A DNA stretch of 6,240 nucleotides, from contig CAMUQE010000111.1 of assembly GCA_947096075.1 (NCBI GenBank), positions 1-6,240 of the forward strand, given 5' to 3'. Position 1 is the first letter of the stretch. Each line of letters starts with the position of its first letter. Shown piece by piece: positions 1-6,134 of this stretch. A program made the translations under genes and the position numbers. The notes below the pieces were generated by a model, which was given only the letters and a program-made list of their open reading frames with translations, had not been told where the DNA came from and made no database searches. The DNA comes from Veillonella parvula (GTDB lineage: Bacteria > Bacillota > Negativicutes > Veillonellales > Veillonellaceae).

Positions 1-73
1 TAGCCGTCGTAATGACCTCTTTATGCTTGTTCATAATTGGATAATGAACAAGTCCGATATATAAATTAGCCAA
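1..73 (-). CDS. SAM-dependent RNA methyltransferase-like protein, N-terminal 24 codons only
   Basis: Only the start of this gene is in the window; it runs off the left edge. Read from TTG at 73-71 it encodes M-A-N followed by LYIGLVHYP, then IM and NKHKEVITTA. This opening (L-Y-x-x-L-x-H-Y-P, then N-K-x-x-E-x-x-T-T) matches my memory of the PF09936 family of SAM-dependent RNA methyltransferases, often encoded beside trmD. The TTG start is chosen because AGGAGA (86-81) lies 7 bases upstream, an in-frame TAG at 94-92 closes the frame with no ATG in between, and the first ATG (34-32) would remove the conserved LYIGLVHYP. It follows the tail protein A gene by 58 bases with no terminator visible, so it is probably co-transcribed. 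The family call rests on about 20 residues; the specific RNA target is unknown. Confidence 0.72.
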   Translation of the reverse strand, partial: MANLYIGLVHYPIMNKHKEVITTA

Positions 74-80
74 TACTATA

Positions 81-86
81 TCTCCT
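81..86 (-). promoter_or_regulatory. Ribosome binding site that fixes a TTG start
   Basis: Minus-strand AGGAGA sits 7 bases before TTG (73-71). It is the only good Shine-Dalgarno in the 58-base gap and supports TTG rather than the later ATG at 34-32. Confidence 0.7.
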
Positions 87-131
87 AAATTCTAAACTAA
101 CCTTCATTAACATACATTGCCATCATATCCA

Positions 132-692
132 TTACGAAGCACTAGACCGTACGCCAGCACTACCAAATCCAGATTTCTGTCCTATGGAAGACGCCTTTTT
201 ACTTCTATTGCGTTCATAACTTCTATAAAAGCTCCGCCCCATAGCGCTATGTACATTCGACCCTGATGCGGTATATACATAGGGCTCCTCATACGTTTGT
301 AATGGTGCTGCTATGCGATATGTCATGGTTCGTCCATCCATGCGTGCAGTAGGTGGATTAAAGCCGTGAAATATATAATATCCTGCAGCAATACTTGGTA
401 AGAGCCCTGCTAGCCCCGCATCCCACACCAAATTGCCACTATTATCACGGTGAAAGGTAACGGATCGATTATCGTCGTATAAGGCTGTTTCTTTCCCATC
501 ACCATGATTTAATAAAGAATACCGGTTTCCTTGGTTATCCTTTAATCGAACCTCCCCTTCATTTGCTTCTGGGTAAACCTTGTCGCACACAGCATAGGAG
601 ATATCATTCCAGTAGGAATATACACCTACAAGACCAGCAACGGTAGCGAAAGCACCTGTAAGGTATATGGTTTTCTTACTTGGCTTATACAT
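132..692 (-). CDS. YgiB/YjfM-like membrane protein with conserved GFG tail (copy A)
   Basis: A 186-residue protein of unknown function. It has a short basic N-terminus (MYKPSKK), a hydrophobic segment at about 9-27, a polar domain at 30-90 with the motif NHGDGKETALYDD (62-74), a second weakly hydrophobic stretch at about 92-110 (WDAGLAGLLPSIAAGYY region), and a Ser/Arg/Tyr-rich tail ending in IGQKSGFGSAGVRSSAS. The layout of a hydrophobic start, a Gly-rich hydrophobic middle and a GFG-containing basic tail recalls E. coli YgiB/YjfM (DUF1190). That link is by pattern only. If both hydrophobic stretches span the membrane, the tail would be cytosolic. The ATG at 692 is preceded by AAGGGAG (705-699) six bases away, and this site overlaps the stop codon of the DUF350 gene, pointing to coupled translation. 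It is a close paralogue of the 3641-4213 gene. C36 is conserved between the copies but does not sit in a proper lipobox. Confidence 0.8.
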   Translation of the reverse strand: MYKPSKKTIYLTGAFATVAGLVGVYSYWNDISYAVCDKVYPEANEGEVRLKDNQGNRYSLLNHGDGKETALYDDNRSVTFHRDNSGNLVWDAGLAGLLPSIAAGYYIFHGFNPPTARMDGRTMTYRIAAPLQTYEEPYVYTASGSNVHSAMGRSFYRSYERNRSKKASSIGQKSGFGSAGVRSSAS

Positions 693-703
693 AAAACGCT
701 CCC

Positions 704-1135
704 TTAGTGCACAGCACCGCTAATAACAAGAGCAAGACCTACGAAGATGCCAAATACAAGAATACCAGCCGCTGTATTACCACGCATAATTTCTTCTGAT
801 AATTTATATTTACGATGCCAAATATTGATAAACATATAGCCTGTTACAAATAATACAATGCCAAGTACGGCATATACAATACTAGCTACGATGCCATGTA
901 ACAAGGATGTATCAGCTGTAGCCACGGCAGGGGACATGATAACAGCGCGCAAAATTTCACCGATACCGATAAATGATCCCGCTGAAAGCCACGCCACAGC
1001 ACAGTTACCACGCTTAATTTCTTCACTAAATTTTCCAGGTACGAAGAAATCGATAACCGTGTTCGCTGTCAACATCAGCATAATGCCAAAACAAGCATAA
1101 AAAATTGTCAATAATACATCTGGTATATAAATCAT
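704..1135 (-). CDS. DUF350 (YjfL-type) four-helix membrane protein
   Basis: A 143-residue integral membrane protein that I place in DUF350 (PF03994), the family of E. coli YjfL. It has four hydrophobic segments at about 6-30, 46-66, 79-104 and 121-141. The protein is an internal duplication: SEEIKRGN at 37-44 recurs as SEEIMRGN at 113-120, each lying between two helices, and this two-repeat form is typical of the family. The biochemical role is unknown; an inner-membrane complex partner of the neighbouring ATP-grasp ligase is the usual guess from gene neighbourhoods. The ATG at 1135 is preceded by a perfect AGGAGG (1147-1142) six bases upstream, and that site overlaps the TAG stop of DUF4178 gene A. 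The gene lies 10 bases after DUF4178-A and 11 bases before tail protein A, so the three are almost certainly co-translated. Confidence 0.88.
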   Translation of the reverse strand: MIYIPDVLLTIFYACFGIMLMLTANTVIDFFVPGKFSEEIKRGNCAVAWLSAGSFIGIGEILRAVIMSPAVATADTSLLHGIVASIVYAVLGIVLFVTGYMFINIWHRKYKLSEEIMRGNTAAGILVFGIFVGLALVISGAVH

Positions 1136-1145
1136 AATAAGCCTC

Positions 1146-2216
1146 CTAATAATATAATTTTGTATTGGATGTGTTGTTAGAGTTGCTGGTAGGATACAAT
1201 CGTTCGCGTCCCGTATTATCCCCTAGGCGAACCATGGTCGCATAGTTATCGAGTATATGAGAGCTGATTAATGTACGATCAATAATTTTCCAATCCTCTT
1301 GTGTCAATTTTGATTGTTCACATACCTTAACCTTAGTTTGTCCATCCGTATTGGTAATGATATACACCAAGTCCCCAGAATAAAATACAATAACTTCATG
1401 TCCCTCTTCTAAGTTATCCCGCTCATTCTTAATATCACCATTCACAGAATCAATCAAGTCTAATGCGGTGCTAACAGGATCTAGTGTAGACGTGTATACA
1501 TAGTCACTATCCGAATCTGTTTTTGTATAATATGCAGATGTGTCATGCATATGTTCTTTTGCCGTATAAGGCACTCCAAACATAGCGCGTATACTATGCC
1601 AAGACAAATCATTGTCCGACCAAAATAGAAATAGTAAAAATAGTACACTATACCCCACGCCAACAGCAATAGATCCAAACCTCTTTTTCATTGATTTGTT
1701 ACGCATCTTTTGCTTAATAGCTTGAGCGGCTGCATCATTACAAAGACGAATGTTCACCAAGGGCACTCGTGATCCTTCGGCAAACATTTTTTTACCTTCA
1801 AACCACTCTTCTTCAAAGAATACACTAGCACCACCTTCACAAGGTAGCTGATATTCTCTATATCCTGCGCGGTCCCCTACGGAGGCACCACTTTCACCAT
1901 CCACATCGACAACCTTTTCTAATCCGATTTGATGTAATGTAAAATCTTTCCCCGGCCGTGTATGAAAGGATGTTCTAGATACGGTACACCATTCATTATC
2001 ATTGTACTCAATGGTTAACCATATTTTATCGATTCCCTCAACAGCCTCTAGTCCATATTCATGCCAATAATCACCTGGTGATTTTGTCATAGACGGCTGG
2101 CCCCTATAGGATTGTTCCTTATCTGCTTTTGGAATAATCTCTATGTATTTAATTTTCTCAGTGATTACATAGCGGCTGCCATGAACCTCTAAGACATCAT
2201 AACAATTAAATTCCAT
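1146..2216 (-). CDS. DUF4178-domain single-span membrane protein (copy A)
   Basis: A 356-residue protein of unknown function. The N-terminal part (about 1-155) opens with MEFNCYDVLEVHGSRYVI and includes EYGLEAV (53-59) and a W-L-T-I strand; this layout fits DUF4178 (PF13785). A basic stretch (about 169-179, KMRNKSMKKR) precedes one membrane helix at about 182-199, so by the positive-inside rule the DUF4178 part is cytosolic and the C-terminal 150 residues are outside. That outer part begins near YVYTSTLDPVSTALDLIDSV and ends in an Asn/Ser-rich tail. The frame stays open upstream to a GTG at 2264 and an ATG at 2240, but ATG at 2216 is preferred. It has GAGGG (2226-2222) five bases before it, and it aligns exactly with the start of paralogue B (MKFKCYDVVEIQGKRYVV). 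The ligase gene ends 102 bases upstream; I find no convincing promoter in that gap. Confidence 0.83.
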   Translation of the reverse strand: MEFNCYDVLEVHGSRYVITEKIKYIEIIPKADKEQSYRGQPSMTKSPGDYWHEYGLEAVEGIDKIWLTIEYNDNEWCTVSRTSFHTRPGKDFTLHQIGLEKVVDVDGESGASVGDRAGYREYQLPCEGGASVFFEEEWFEGKKMFAEGSRVPLVNIRLCNDAAAQAIKQKMRNKSMKKRFGSIAVGVGYSVLFLLFLFWSDNDLSWHSIRAMFGVPYTAKEHMHDTSAYYTKTDSDSDYVYTSTLDPVSTALDLIDSVNGDIKNERDNLEEGHEVIVFYSGDLVYIITNTDGQTKVKVCEQSKLTQEDWKIIDRTLISSHILDNYATMVRLGDNTGRERLYPTSNSNNTSNTKLYY

Positions 2217-2221
2217 ACACA

Positions 2222-2226
2222 CCCTC
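2222..2226 (-). promoter_or_regulatory. Ribosome binding site supporting the shorter DUF4178-A start
   Basis: Minus-strand GAGGG followed by TGTGT and ATG at 2216. The alternative starts at 2240 (ATG) and 2264 (GTG) have no comparable purine-rich site and would add residues absent from paralogue B. Confidence 0.55.
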
Positions 2227-2284
2227 GCTAAAGTAGACATAAGCACGACTGCTACTAAATACACCTATTATCATTCGTTTGCCC

Positions 2285-2313
2285 ATACTATATGGTCACA
2301 AATTTCATAGTAT
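2285..2313. repeat. 7-bp inverted repeat in the ligase/DUF4178-A gap
   Basis: Arms ATACTAT (2285-2291) and ATAGTAT (2307-2313) are perfect reverse complements separated by 15 bases. They sit in the longest gap inside the cassette (2217-2318), just after the ligase stop codon. There is no T-run, so this is not a classic terminator. It could be an RNA hairpin, a protein-binding site or chance in AT-rich DNA. Confidence 0.35.
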
Positions 2314-2318
2314 TTCGC

Positions 2319-3626
2319 TTACTCTATTAATAATGGTACAAAGTATGCTTCTGTACCAGCTATCTCTTCCGGAGAAAAACGGCATCCTACCGCGGAAGCT
2401 TGATCACCAAGCATAAAACAGGATAAGGTTAAAAATCCATCTTTCACTCCACAATCCACTGTATGAGTAAAACGTTTCTGCTGTATAAAATCTTGATACA
2501 TAACCTTTTTACTATCACGACAAATGATATCGTCATAGTTATCAACTAGCTTTTCCATGTAAAGCTCAGATGTATCACCATGCTTTTGAACAACTTGTAC
2601 ATGTCGTCCTTCACGGCCCCAAATCTCCTTTTGAATATAAAGGCCATCATCAAGAGAGGAAAAATCATTTTCAAAATAGGATGGTGCCAAATAACGCTCG
2701 ATGATATCTCGATCTGGTTTCGTAAAAAATTGATCTGTTAAATACAATGCATATACTAAGGACATAAAGGATTTATTTTGTAAAATAATTGACTCTGGAG
2801 GATTAAAAAGAGCAAATGTATTATCCTCGTAAAGATCTAAGAACATCTCACCCAAAGGTTCATCATCAGGCGTCCGCTCATCAATCAAAAGCTCCATAGG
2901 ATGTAATCGATACAATAGAGTCGCATGACTACCATCTGCTAAAGGAATGCCCTCATCATCAATCTTCATATCATAAAAGGATAGAAATCGCGTGTCAGCC
3001 TCAGGGCAAGCCGATTTTAATTCATTCATAAGGAATTGTGTTGTACCGTAATCTTCAAAATAATCATGAAAACAAGAGAATACAAAAGCCTCCTTAGATG
3101 GGCAACCTCCATTTGCTATCATAGACTCATATACATCTCTACCATACTTAGCAGATAATACGGCATTGTACATACGTTTTAAAAATATACGCAACTCTTC
3201 ACGACAGGCTTTATTAGGATGTTTTCGTCCTACATAATTAGCTGCAATTTCATTAGCATAATAGCTCTCAATAAGAAAACACGGCGTATCTGCATTAAGT
3301 TCTACCATGCGCAAATTGCCATTTACATCGAGAACAAAATCAAAGCGAGATAACCACGTCGGTAACCCTAAGGCATTCGACTTATGTAAATAAGGAATTA
3401 AATTGTCTGGCATATCCATGTTTCGTGCAAAATCATCTGGGGCCATTTGAAATACTTTTGCAGCTTTACAAAATATTTGAAATAATCTACGTGAAGCATG
3501 GCGAATTTCATCGTAAAAGTCGGATGAAAAGGCCTGCATAGACAATGACGGATAACGATCATCATACCCTTCATATTCCACGAAATTAAATATATTTCTA
3601 TCAAGCTCATCAATATAGGATTTCAT
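2319..3626 (-). CDS. Glutathionylspermidine-synthase-like ATP-grasp amide ligase (YgiC/YjfC type)
   Basis: A 435-residue soluble protein of the GSP_synth family (PF03738), an ATP-grasp fold that activates a carboxylate with ATP and joins it to an amine. Visible family signatures are RFDFVLD (94-100) and ELNADTP (109-115), matching the Arg-x-Asp and Glu-x-Asn substrate/Mg positions of E. coli GspS; YRLHPMELL (239-247); NPPESIILQNKS (275-286); the nucleotide-binding strand and loop IQKEIWGREG (331-340); and the C-terminal GDQASAVGCRFSPEE (407-421). There is no N-terminal CHAP amidase domain, so it resembles stand-alone YgiC/YjfC rather than bifunctional GspS, though it is somewhat longer than those (about 386 residues). 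Real substrates are unknown, and the glutathione/spermidine reaction should not be assumed. The ATG at 3626 follows AAAGGA by six bases, and the tail protein B gene ends 14 bases upstream. Confidence 0.9.
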   Translation of the reverse strand: MKSYIDELDRNIFNFVEYEGYDDRYPSLSMQAFSSDFYDEIRHASRRLFQIFCKAAKVFQMAPDDFARNMDMPDNLIPYLHKSNALGLPTWLSRFDFVLDVNGNLRMVELNADTPCFLIESYYANEIAANYVGRKHPNKACREELRIFLKRMYNAVLSAKYGRDVYESMIANGGCPSKEAFVFSCFHDYFEDYGTTQFLMNELKSACPEADTRFLSFYDMKIDDEGIPLADGSHATLLYRLHPMELLIDERTPDDEPLGEMFLDLYEDNTFALFNPPESIILQNKSFMSLVYALYLTDQFFTKPDRDIIERYLAPSYFENDFSSLDDGLYIQKEIWGREGRHVQVVQKHGDTSELYMEKLVDNYDDIICRDSKKVMYQDFIQQKRFTHTVDCGVKDGFLTLSCFMLGDQASAVGCRFSPEEIAGTEAYFVPLLIE

Positions 3627-3640
3627 TGTTCATCCTTTCA

Positions 3641-4213
3641 TTAAGAGGCACCGCTCGAAGTTCGAGCCCCTACACTACCAAAGCCATACTTTTCACCAAT
3701 TCTATGTGCCCGACTACTCGTTTTAGTATTGTAACGATTTCTAGTCATCTCATTAATAGTCCTAGCCACTCTTGCACTATTAGATTTGCTAGCGCCTGTA
3801 TTTGCATCAAAAGATGTAAGTGGCGATGTAGCACGATAGGTCATACTGGGTGCATCCATATATGCCGTTGGAGCTGAAAAGCCATGGAACGCATAGTAAC
3901 CTACCGCCAAAGTTGGAATCAAACTAGCTAAGCCTGCATCCCATATAATATTGCCTTTCTCATCACGATGAAAGGTAACAGATTTTTCTGCATCATCATA
4001 GAGCGCAGTTTCTTTTCCATCACCGTGATTAATCAAGGTATAGCTTTTACCTTCATCATCAACGAGCCGTACTTCACCATTATTTAATTCTGGTTTGACC
4101 ACATCACATAGAGCATAGCTAACATCGTCCCAATACGAATAAGCGCCTACTAGAGCTGCTATAGATGTAAAGGCTATGGCTATGTAAACAGTATTCTTAC
4201 TTGGTTCATACAT
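3641..4213 (-). CDS. YgiB/YjfM-like membrane protein with conserved GFG tail (copy B)
   Basis: A 190-residue paralogue of the 132-692 product. In my manual alignment about two thirds of the first 130 residues are identical, including SYW (26-28), SYAxCD around C36, NHGDGKETALYDD (62-74), SVTFHRD, WDAGLA and GYYxFHGF. Hydrophobic stretches lie at about 9-27 and 93-111. Residues 131-168 differ strongly from copy A, yet the last residues (IGEKYGFGSVGARTSSGAS) are again conserved, which suggests that the tail itself is functional. The ATG at 4213 has AAGGA seven bases upstream. The gene follows DUF4178-B by 44 bases, a gap holding an 8-bp hairpin, and precedes the ATP-grasp ligase by 14 bases. 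The similarity to DUF1190 is a pattern-level inference. Whether the tail is a ligase substrate is speculation drawn from the context. Confidence 0.82.
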   Translation of the reverse strand: MYEPSKNTVYIAIAFTSIAALVGAYSYWDDVSYALCDVVKPELNNGEVRLVDDEGKSYTLINHGDGKETALYDDAEKSVTFHRDEKGNIIWDAGLASLIPTLAVGYYAFHGFSAPTAYMDAPSMTYRATSPLTSFDANTGASKSNSARVARTINEMTRNRYNTKTSSRAHRIGEKYGFGSVGARTSSGAS

Positions 4214-4228
4214 ATAATATTCCTTCGT

Positions 4229-4250
4229 TTGATTTCGTAACTGAAATCAA
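4229..4250 (-). other. 8-bp hairpin just upstream of the tail protein B ribosome binding site
   Basis: TTGATTTC (4229-4236) and GAAATCAA (4243-4250) form a perfect 8-bp stem with a 6-base loop in the 44-base gap between DUF4178-B and tail protein B. On the minus strand it is followed by ACGAAGGA, the start of the next ribosome binding site, and not by a T-run. It is therefore more likely an mRNA stability or translation element, or an operator, than a terminator. Confidence 0.5.
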
Positions 4251-4257
4251 TACTATA

Positions 4258-5304
4258 TCAATCTTTTATTATATTTGATAACGTCTTACGACCCTGCTTA
4301 TTCTTTAACTCCACCATATACGCATATCGTAACAATATTTCACTGTCATTTCTAATAGTCGCTATACGCCTATCCTCCGAATCTGACAAGTTTTTTAATT
4401 GCCCCACTTCAACATACGTAGTGCCATTAACCACACTAATAACAGATACATCTTTAGTCGTATAAATGACAATCCACTGCTCAGGGGACTTAGTATCTTG
4501 TTTAATGGTATAAACCTTGCCATACACAGCATCGATAAGATCGATAGCCGTTGCATTTGGATCTTGCTTTGACGTATATACCATCAAACCGTCTTTTGTA
4601 CCTTGCGGTTCATAATAATAGGAATCTTTAATGCGCTCTTCCATGGTATATGGGAATCCTACTTCATCACGCAATTCATGCCAAGACATATCTCCTATAA
4701 ACAAGTATCCAAAAAAGAATAAAATGATTCCCCAACTCAGACCCAATCGTGTCCATTCTTTTCTCCTCGCTGCATTACGAATCTTTTTACTCACTGCTTG
4801 AGCAGCCTGATCTCGCCGTCGATGTACATCAGACAAACGAATCCGCTCACCTTGAGCCTGATCCGTCAAACCACCATGCCAGTCCTCAATAAAGAATACA
4901 TAGGTTTTATCCTTTTTAATTGATCTATATTCTTTATAATCTGCTTCGTCGCCACTTCTAGCCTTCGATTGCCCCTCCACAGCTACGACACGTTCTATAC
5001 CTTTATCATGTAGTCTATATCCTGCAGGAGGGGTTGAACGTAAAACTGTTTCAGAAAAAGTGCAATATTCTTTTTCACCGTTTACAATGGTAAGCCATTT
5101 TTTATCCGTCCCATTAACGGGCATAAGACCATATTCGGTCCAAGACTGAGCTCCTTTGGAAACACCTAGTTCTTTTTTATAATTTTCATCATTAAGATCA
5201 TAACGTATTGTTTTATCAACGATAAACTCTTGATAAGAAATGACCTCCCCGACTACATATCGTTTTCCCTGAATCTCTACAACATCATAACACTTAAATT
5301 TCAT
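4258..5304 (-). CDS. DUF4178-domain single-span membrane protein (copy B)
   Basis: A 348-residue paralogue of the 1146-2216 product with the same order: a DUF4178-like cytosolic part (about 1-160; MKFKCYDVVEIQGKRYVV, EYGLMPV at 58-64, KWLTIV), a basic linker (about 173-186, KKIRNAARRKEW), one membrane helix (about 187-203), then DMSWHELR, matching DLSWHSIR in copy A. An outer C-terminal part carries MVYTSKQDPNATAIDLIDAV (about 241-260). The DP-x-x-TAxDLID core is the best conserved stretch of the outer part in both copies. The ATG start at 5304 lies inside the trmD stop (ATGA, 5304-5301), so translation is probably coupled to trmD; no strong separate Shine-Dalgarno is seen. Function is unknown. 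In other Firmicutes DUF4178 genes often neighbour DUF350, DUF4247 and PspA-like genes. The outer part could be a fused DUF4247-like domain, but I cannot confirm this. Confidence 0.85.
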   Translation of the reverse strand: MKFKCYDVVEIQGKRYVVGEVISYQEFIVDKTIRYDLNDENYKKELGVSKGAQSWTEYGLMPVNGTDKKWLTIVNGEKEYCTFSETVLRSTPPAGYRLHDKGIERVVAVEGQSKARSGDEADYKEYRSIKKDKTYVFFIEDWHGGLTDQAQGERIRLSDVHRRRDQAAQAVSKKIRNAARRKEWTRLGLSWGIILFFFGYLFIGDMSWHELRDEVGFPYTMEERIKDSYYYEPQGTKDGLMVYTSKQDPNATAIDLIDAVYGKVYTIKQDTKSPEQWIVIYTTKDVSVISVVNGTTYVEVGQLKNLSDSEDRRIATIRNDSEILLRYAYMVELKNKQGRKTLSNIIKD

Positions 5305-6116
5305 AGCCTAGACTCTTCTGCAACAATTTCTTTTAACAGTTTAACTTCCTCTTTTGTTAATGGTCGTTCTAATAAGTCAGGTCGTAATAATCGTGTTCTT
5401 TTTAGTGCTTCCTTTTGACGCCATGCGGCAATATTTTTATGATGACCACTACGCAATACATCTGGAACAGTCCAACCTCTAAATTCTGGTGGTTTTGTAT
5501 ATTGTGGGCATTCTAAAAGTGACTCATAAAAAGAATCCTCTTGTGCCCCACTAGCCGCACCTAATACACCAGGTATCATGCGAGCCACTGCATCAGTAAC
5601 TACCATAGCTGGCAACTCACCACCGGTCAATACATAATCACCAATAGAAATCGTTTCATCTACAAGATGTTTCTCTACGCGATAATCTACACCTTCATAA
5701 TGACCACAAATAAGGACCACTTGATCATAGCTAGCCAATTCACGAGCCTTCTCCTGTGTGAAAGGCTGTCCTGTAGGTCCCATAAAGATAATACGACGTC
5801 GTATACTTTCATTAGGATTACCAATAAGACTCATTTCATCACACATCTCATCTGTGGTATAAGTATCATTAATATCACTATCATATTGAGCAATAACGGA
5901 TTCTACCGCTTCAAAGATGGGAGGTGCCATCATAAGCATACCAACACCGCCACCATAGGGTGTATCATCTACTTGACCATGCTTATTATGACTAAAATCT
6001 CGAGGATTCGTTACATCTACAGATAGACGTTTTGCCTCGATAGCTCGTTTTATGATGGAATGATTAAAAAACGCATCAAAAAACTCTGGAAATAAAGATA
6101 CAATATCAATACGCAT
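5301..6116 (-). CDS. trmD: tRNA (guanine-N1)-methyltransferase TrmD
   Basis: A cytosolic SPOUT-class enzyme that methylates N1 of G37 in tRNAs, using S-adenosylmethionine, to prevent frameshifting. Family landmarks are the start MRIDIVSLFPEFF, TPYGGGVGMLM (52-62), CGHYEGVDYRV (137-147), the trefoil-knot SAM loop ISIGDYVLTGGELPAM (156-171), IPGVLG (181-186), EDSF with the proposed catalytic Asp at 194, and WRQKEALKRT (232-241). The protein is 271 residues, against about 245 usually. The extra length is an Asp/Thr/Glu-rich insertion at about 78-104, between the N-terminal helix and the strand IIFMGPTGQ. AGGGGA (6128-6123) lies six bases before the ATG. Upstream there is no rimM-like frame within 124 bases, and downstream the gene overlaps DUF4178-B by four bases rather than leading to the usual rplS or RNA methyltransferase gene. 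Confidence 0.97.
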   Translation of the reverse strand: MRIDIVSLFPEFFDAFFNHSIIKRAIEAKRLSVDVTNPRDFSHNKHGQVDDTPYGGGVGMLMMAPPIFEAVESVIAQYDSDINDTYTTDEMCDEMSLIGNPNESIRRRIIFMGPTGQPFTQEKARELASYDQVVLICGHYEGVDYRVEKHLVDETISIGDYVLTGGELPAMVVTDAVARMIPGVLGAASGAQEDSFYESLLECPQYTKPPEFRGWTVPDVLRSGHHKNIAAWRQKEALKRTRLLRPDLLERPLTKEEVKLLKEIVAEESRL

Positions 6117-6134
6117 ATACCGTCCCCTGTACTT

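Noticed and set aside
26..52. Perfect 9-bp inverted repeat (CTTGTTCAT / ATGAACAAG, 9-base loop) as a terminator for the cassette
   Set aside because: There is no T-run on either side, and it lies inside the coding start of the methyltransferase-like gene, so it is more likely a chance or mRNA structure.
578..604. Lipoprotein signal at C36 of the tail proteins (YAVC / YALC)
   Set aside because: The residues before Cys do not fit a lipobox (bulky residue at -1, no Ala/Gly), and the Cys is well past the hydrophobic segment with a polar SYWND stretch between.
858..1100. Plus-strand open frame opposite the DUF350 gene
   Set aside because: It is antisense to a well-supported membrane protein gene and its translation resembles no family I recognise.
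1481..1678. Short minus-strand frame within DUF4178-A
   Set aside because: Out-of-frame reading of a gene whose frame is supported by paralogue B.
2217..2264. Longer DUF4178-A protein starting at GTG 2264 or ATG 2240
   Set aside because: The extra residues are absent from paralogue B, and neither start has a good ribosome binding site.
2217..2318. Internal promoter in the 102-base gap (for example GATAAT near 2270)
   Set aside because: No acceptable -35 at 16-18 bases from any -10-like hexamer in this gap.
3398..3613. Short minus-strand frame within the ATP-grasp ligase
   Set aside because: Out-of-frame shadow of the ligase N-terminus.
3626..3877. Plus-strand open frame opposite tail protein B
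   Set aside because: Cys/Ser/Ile-rich translation typical of antisense shadow reading; the minus-strand gene has a paralogue and a ribosome binding site.
5667..6026. Plus-strand open frame opposite trmD
   Set aside because: It is fully antisense to the conserved trmD gene, with a low-complexity Ile/Thr-rich translation.
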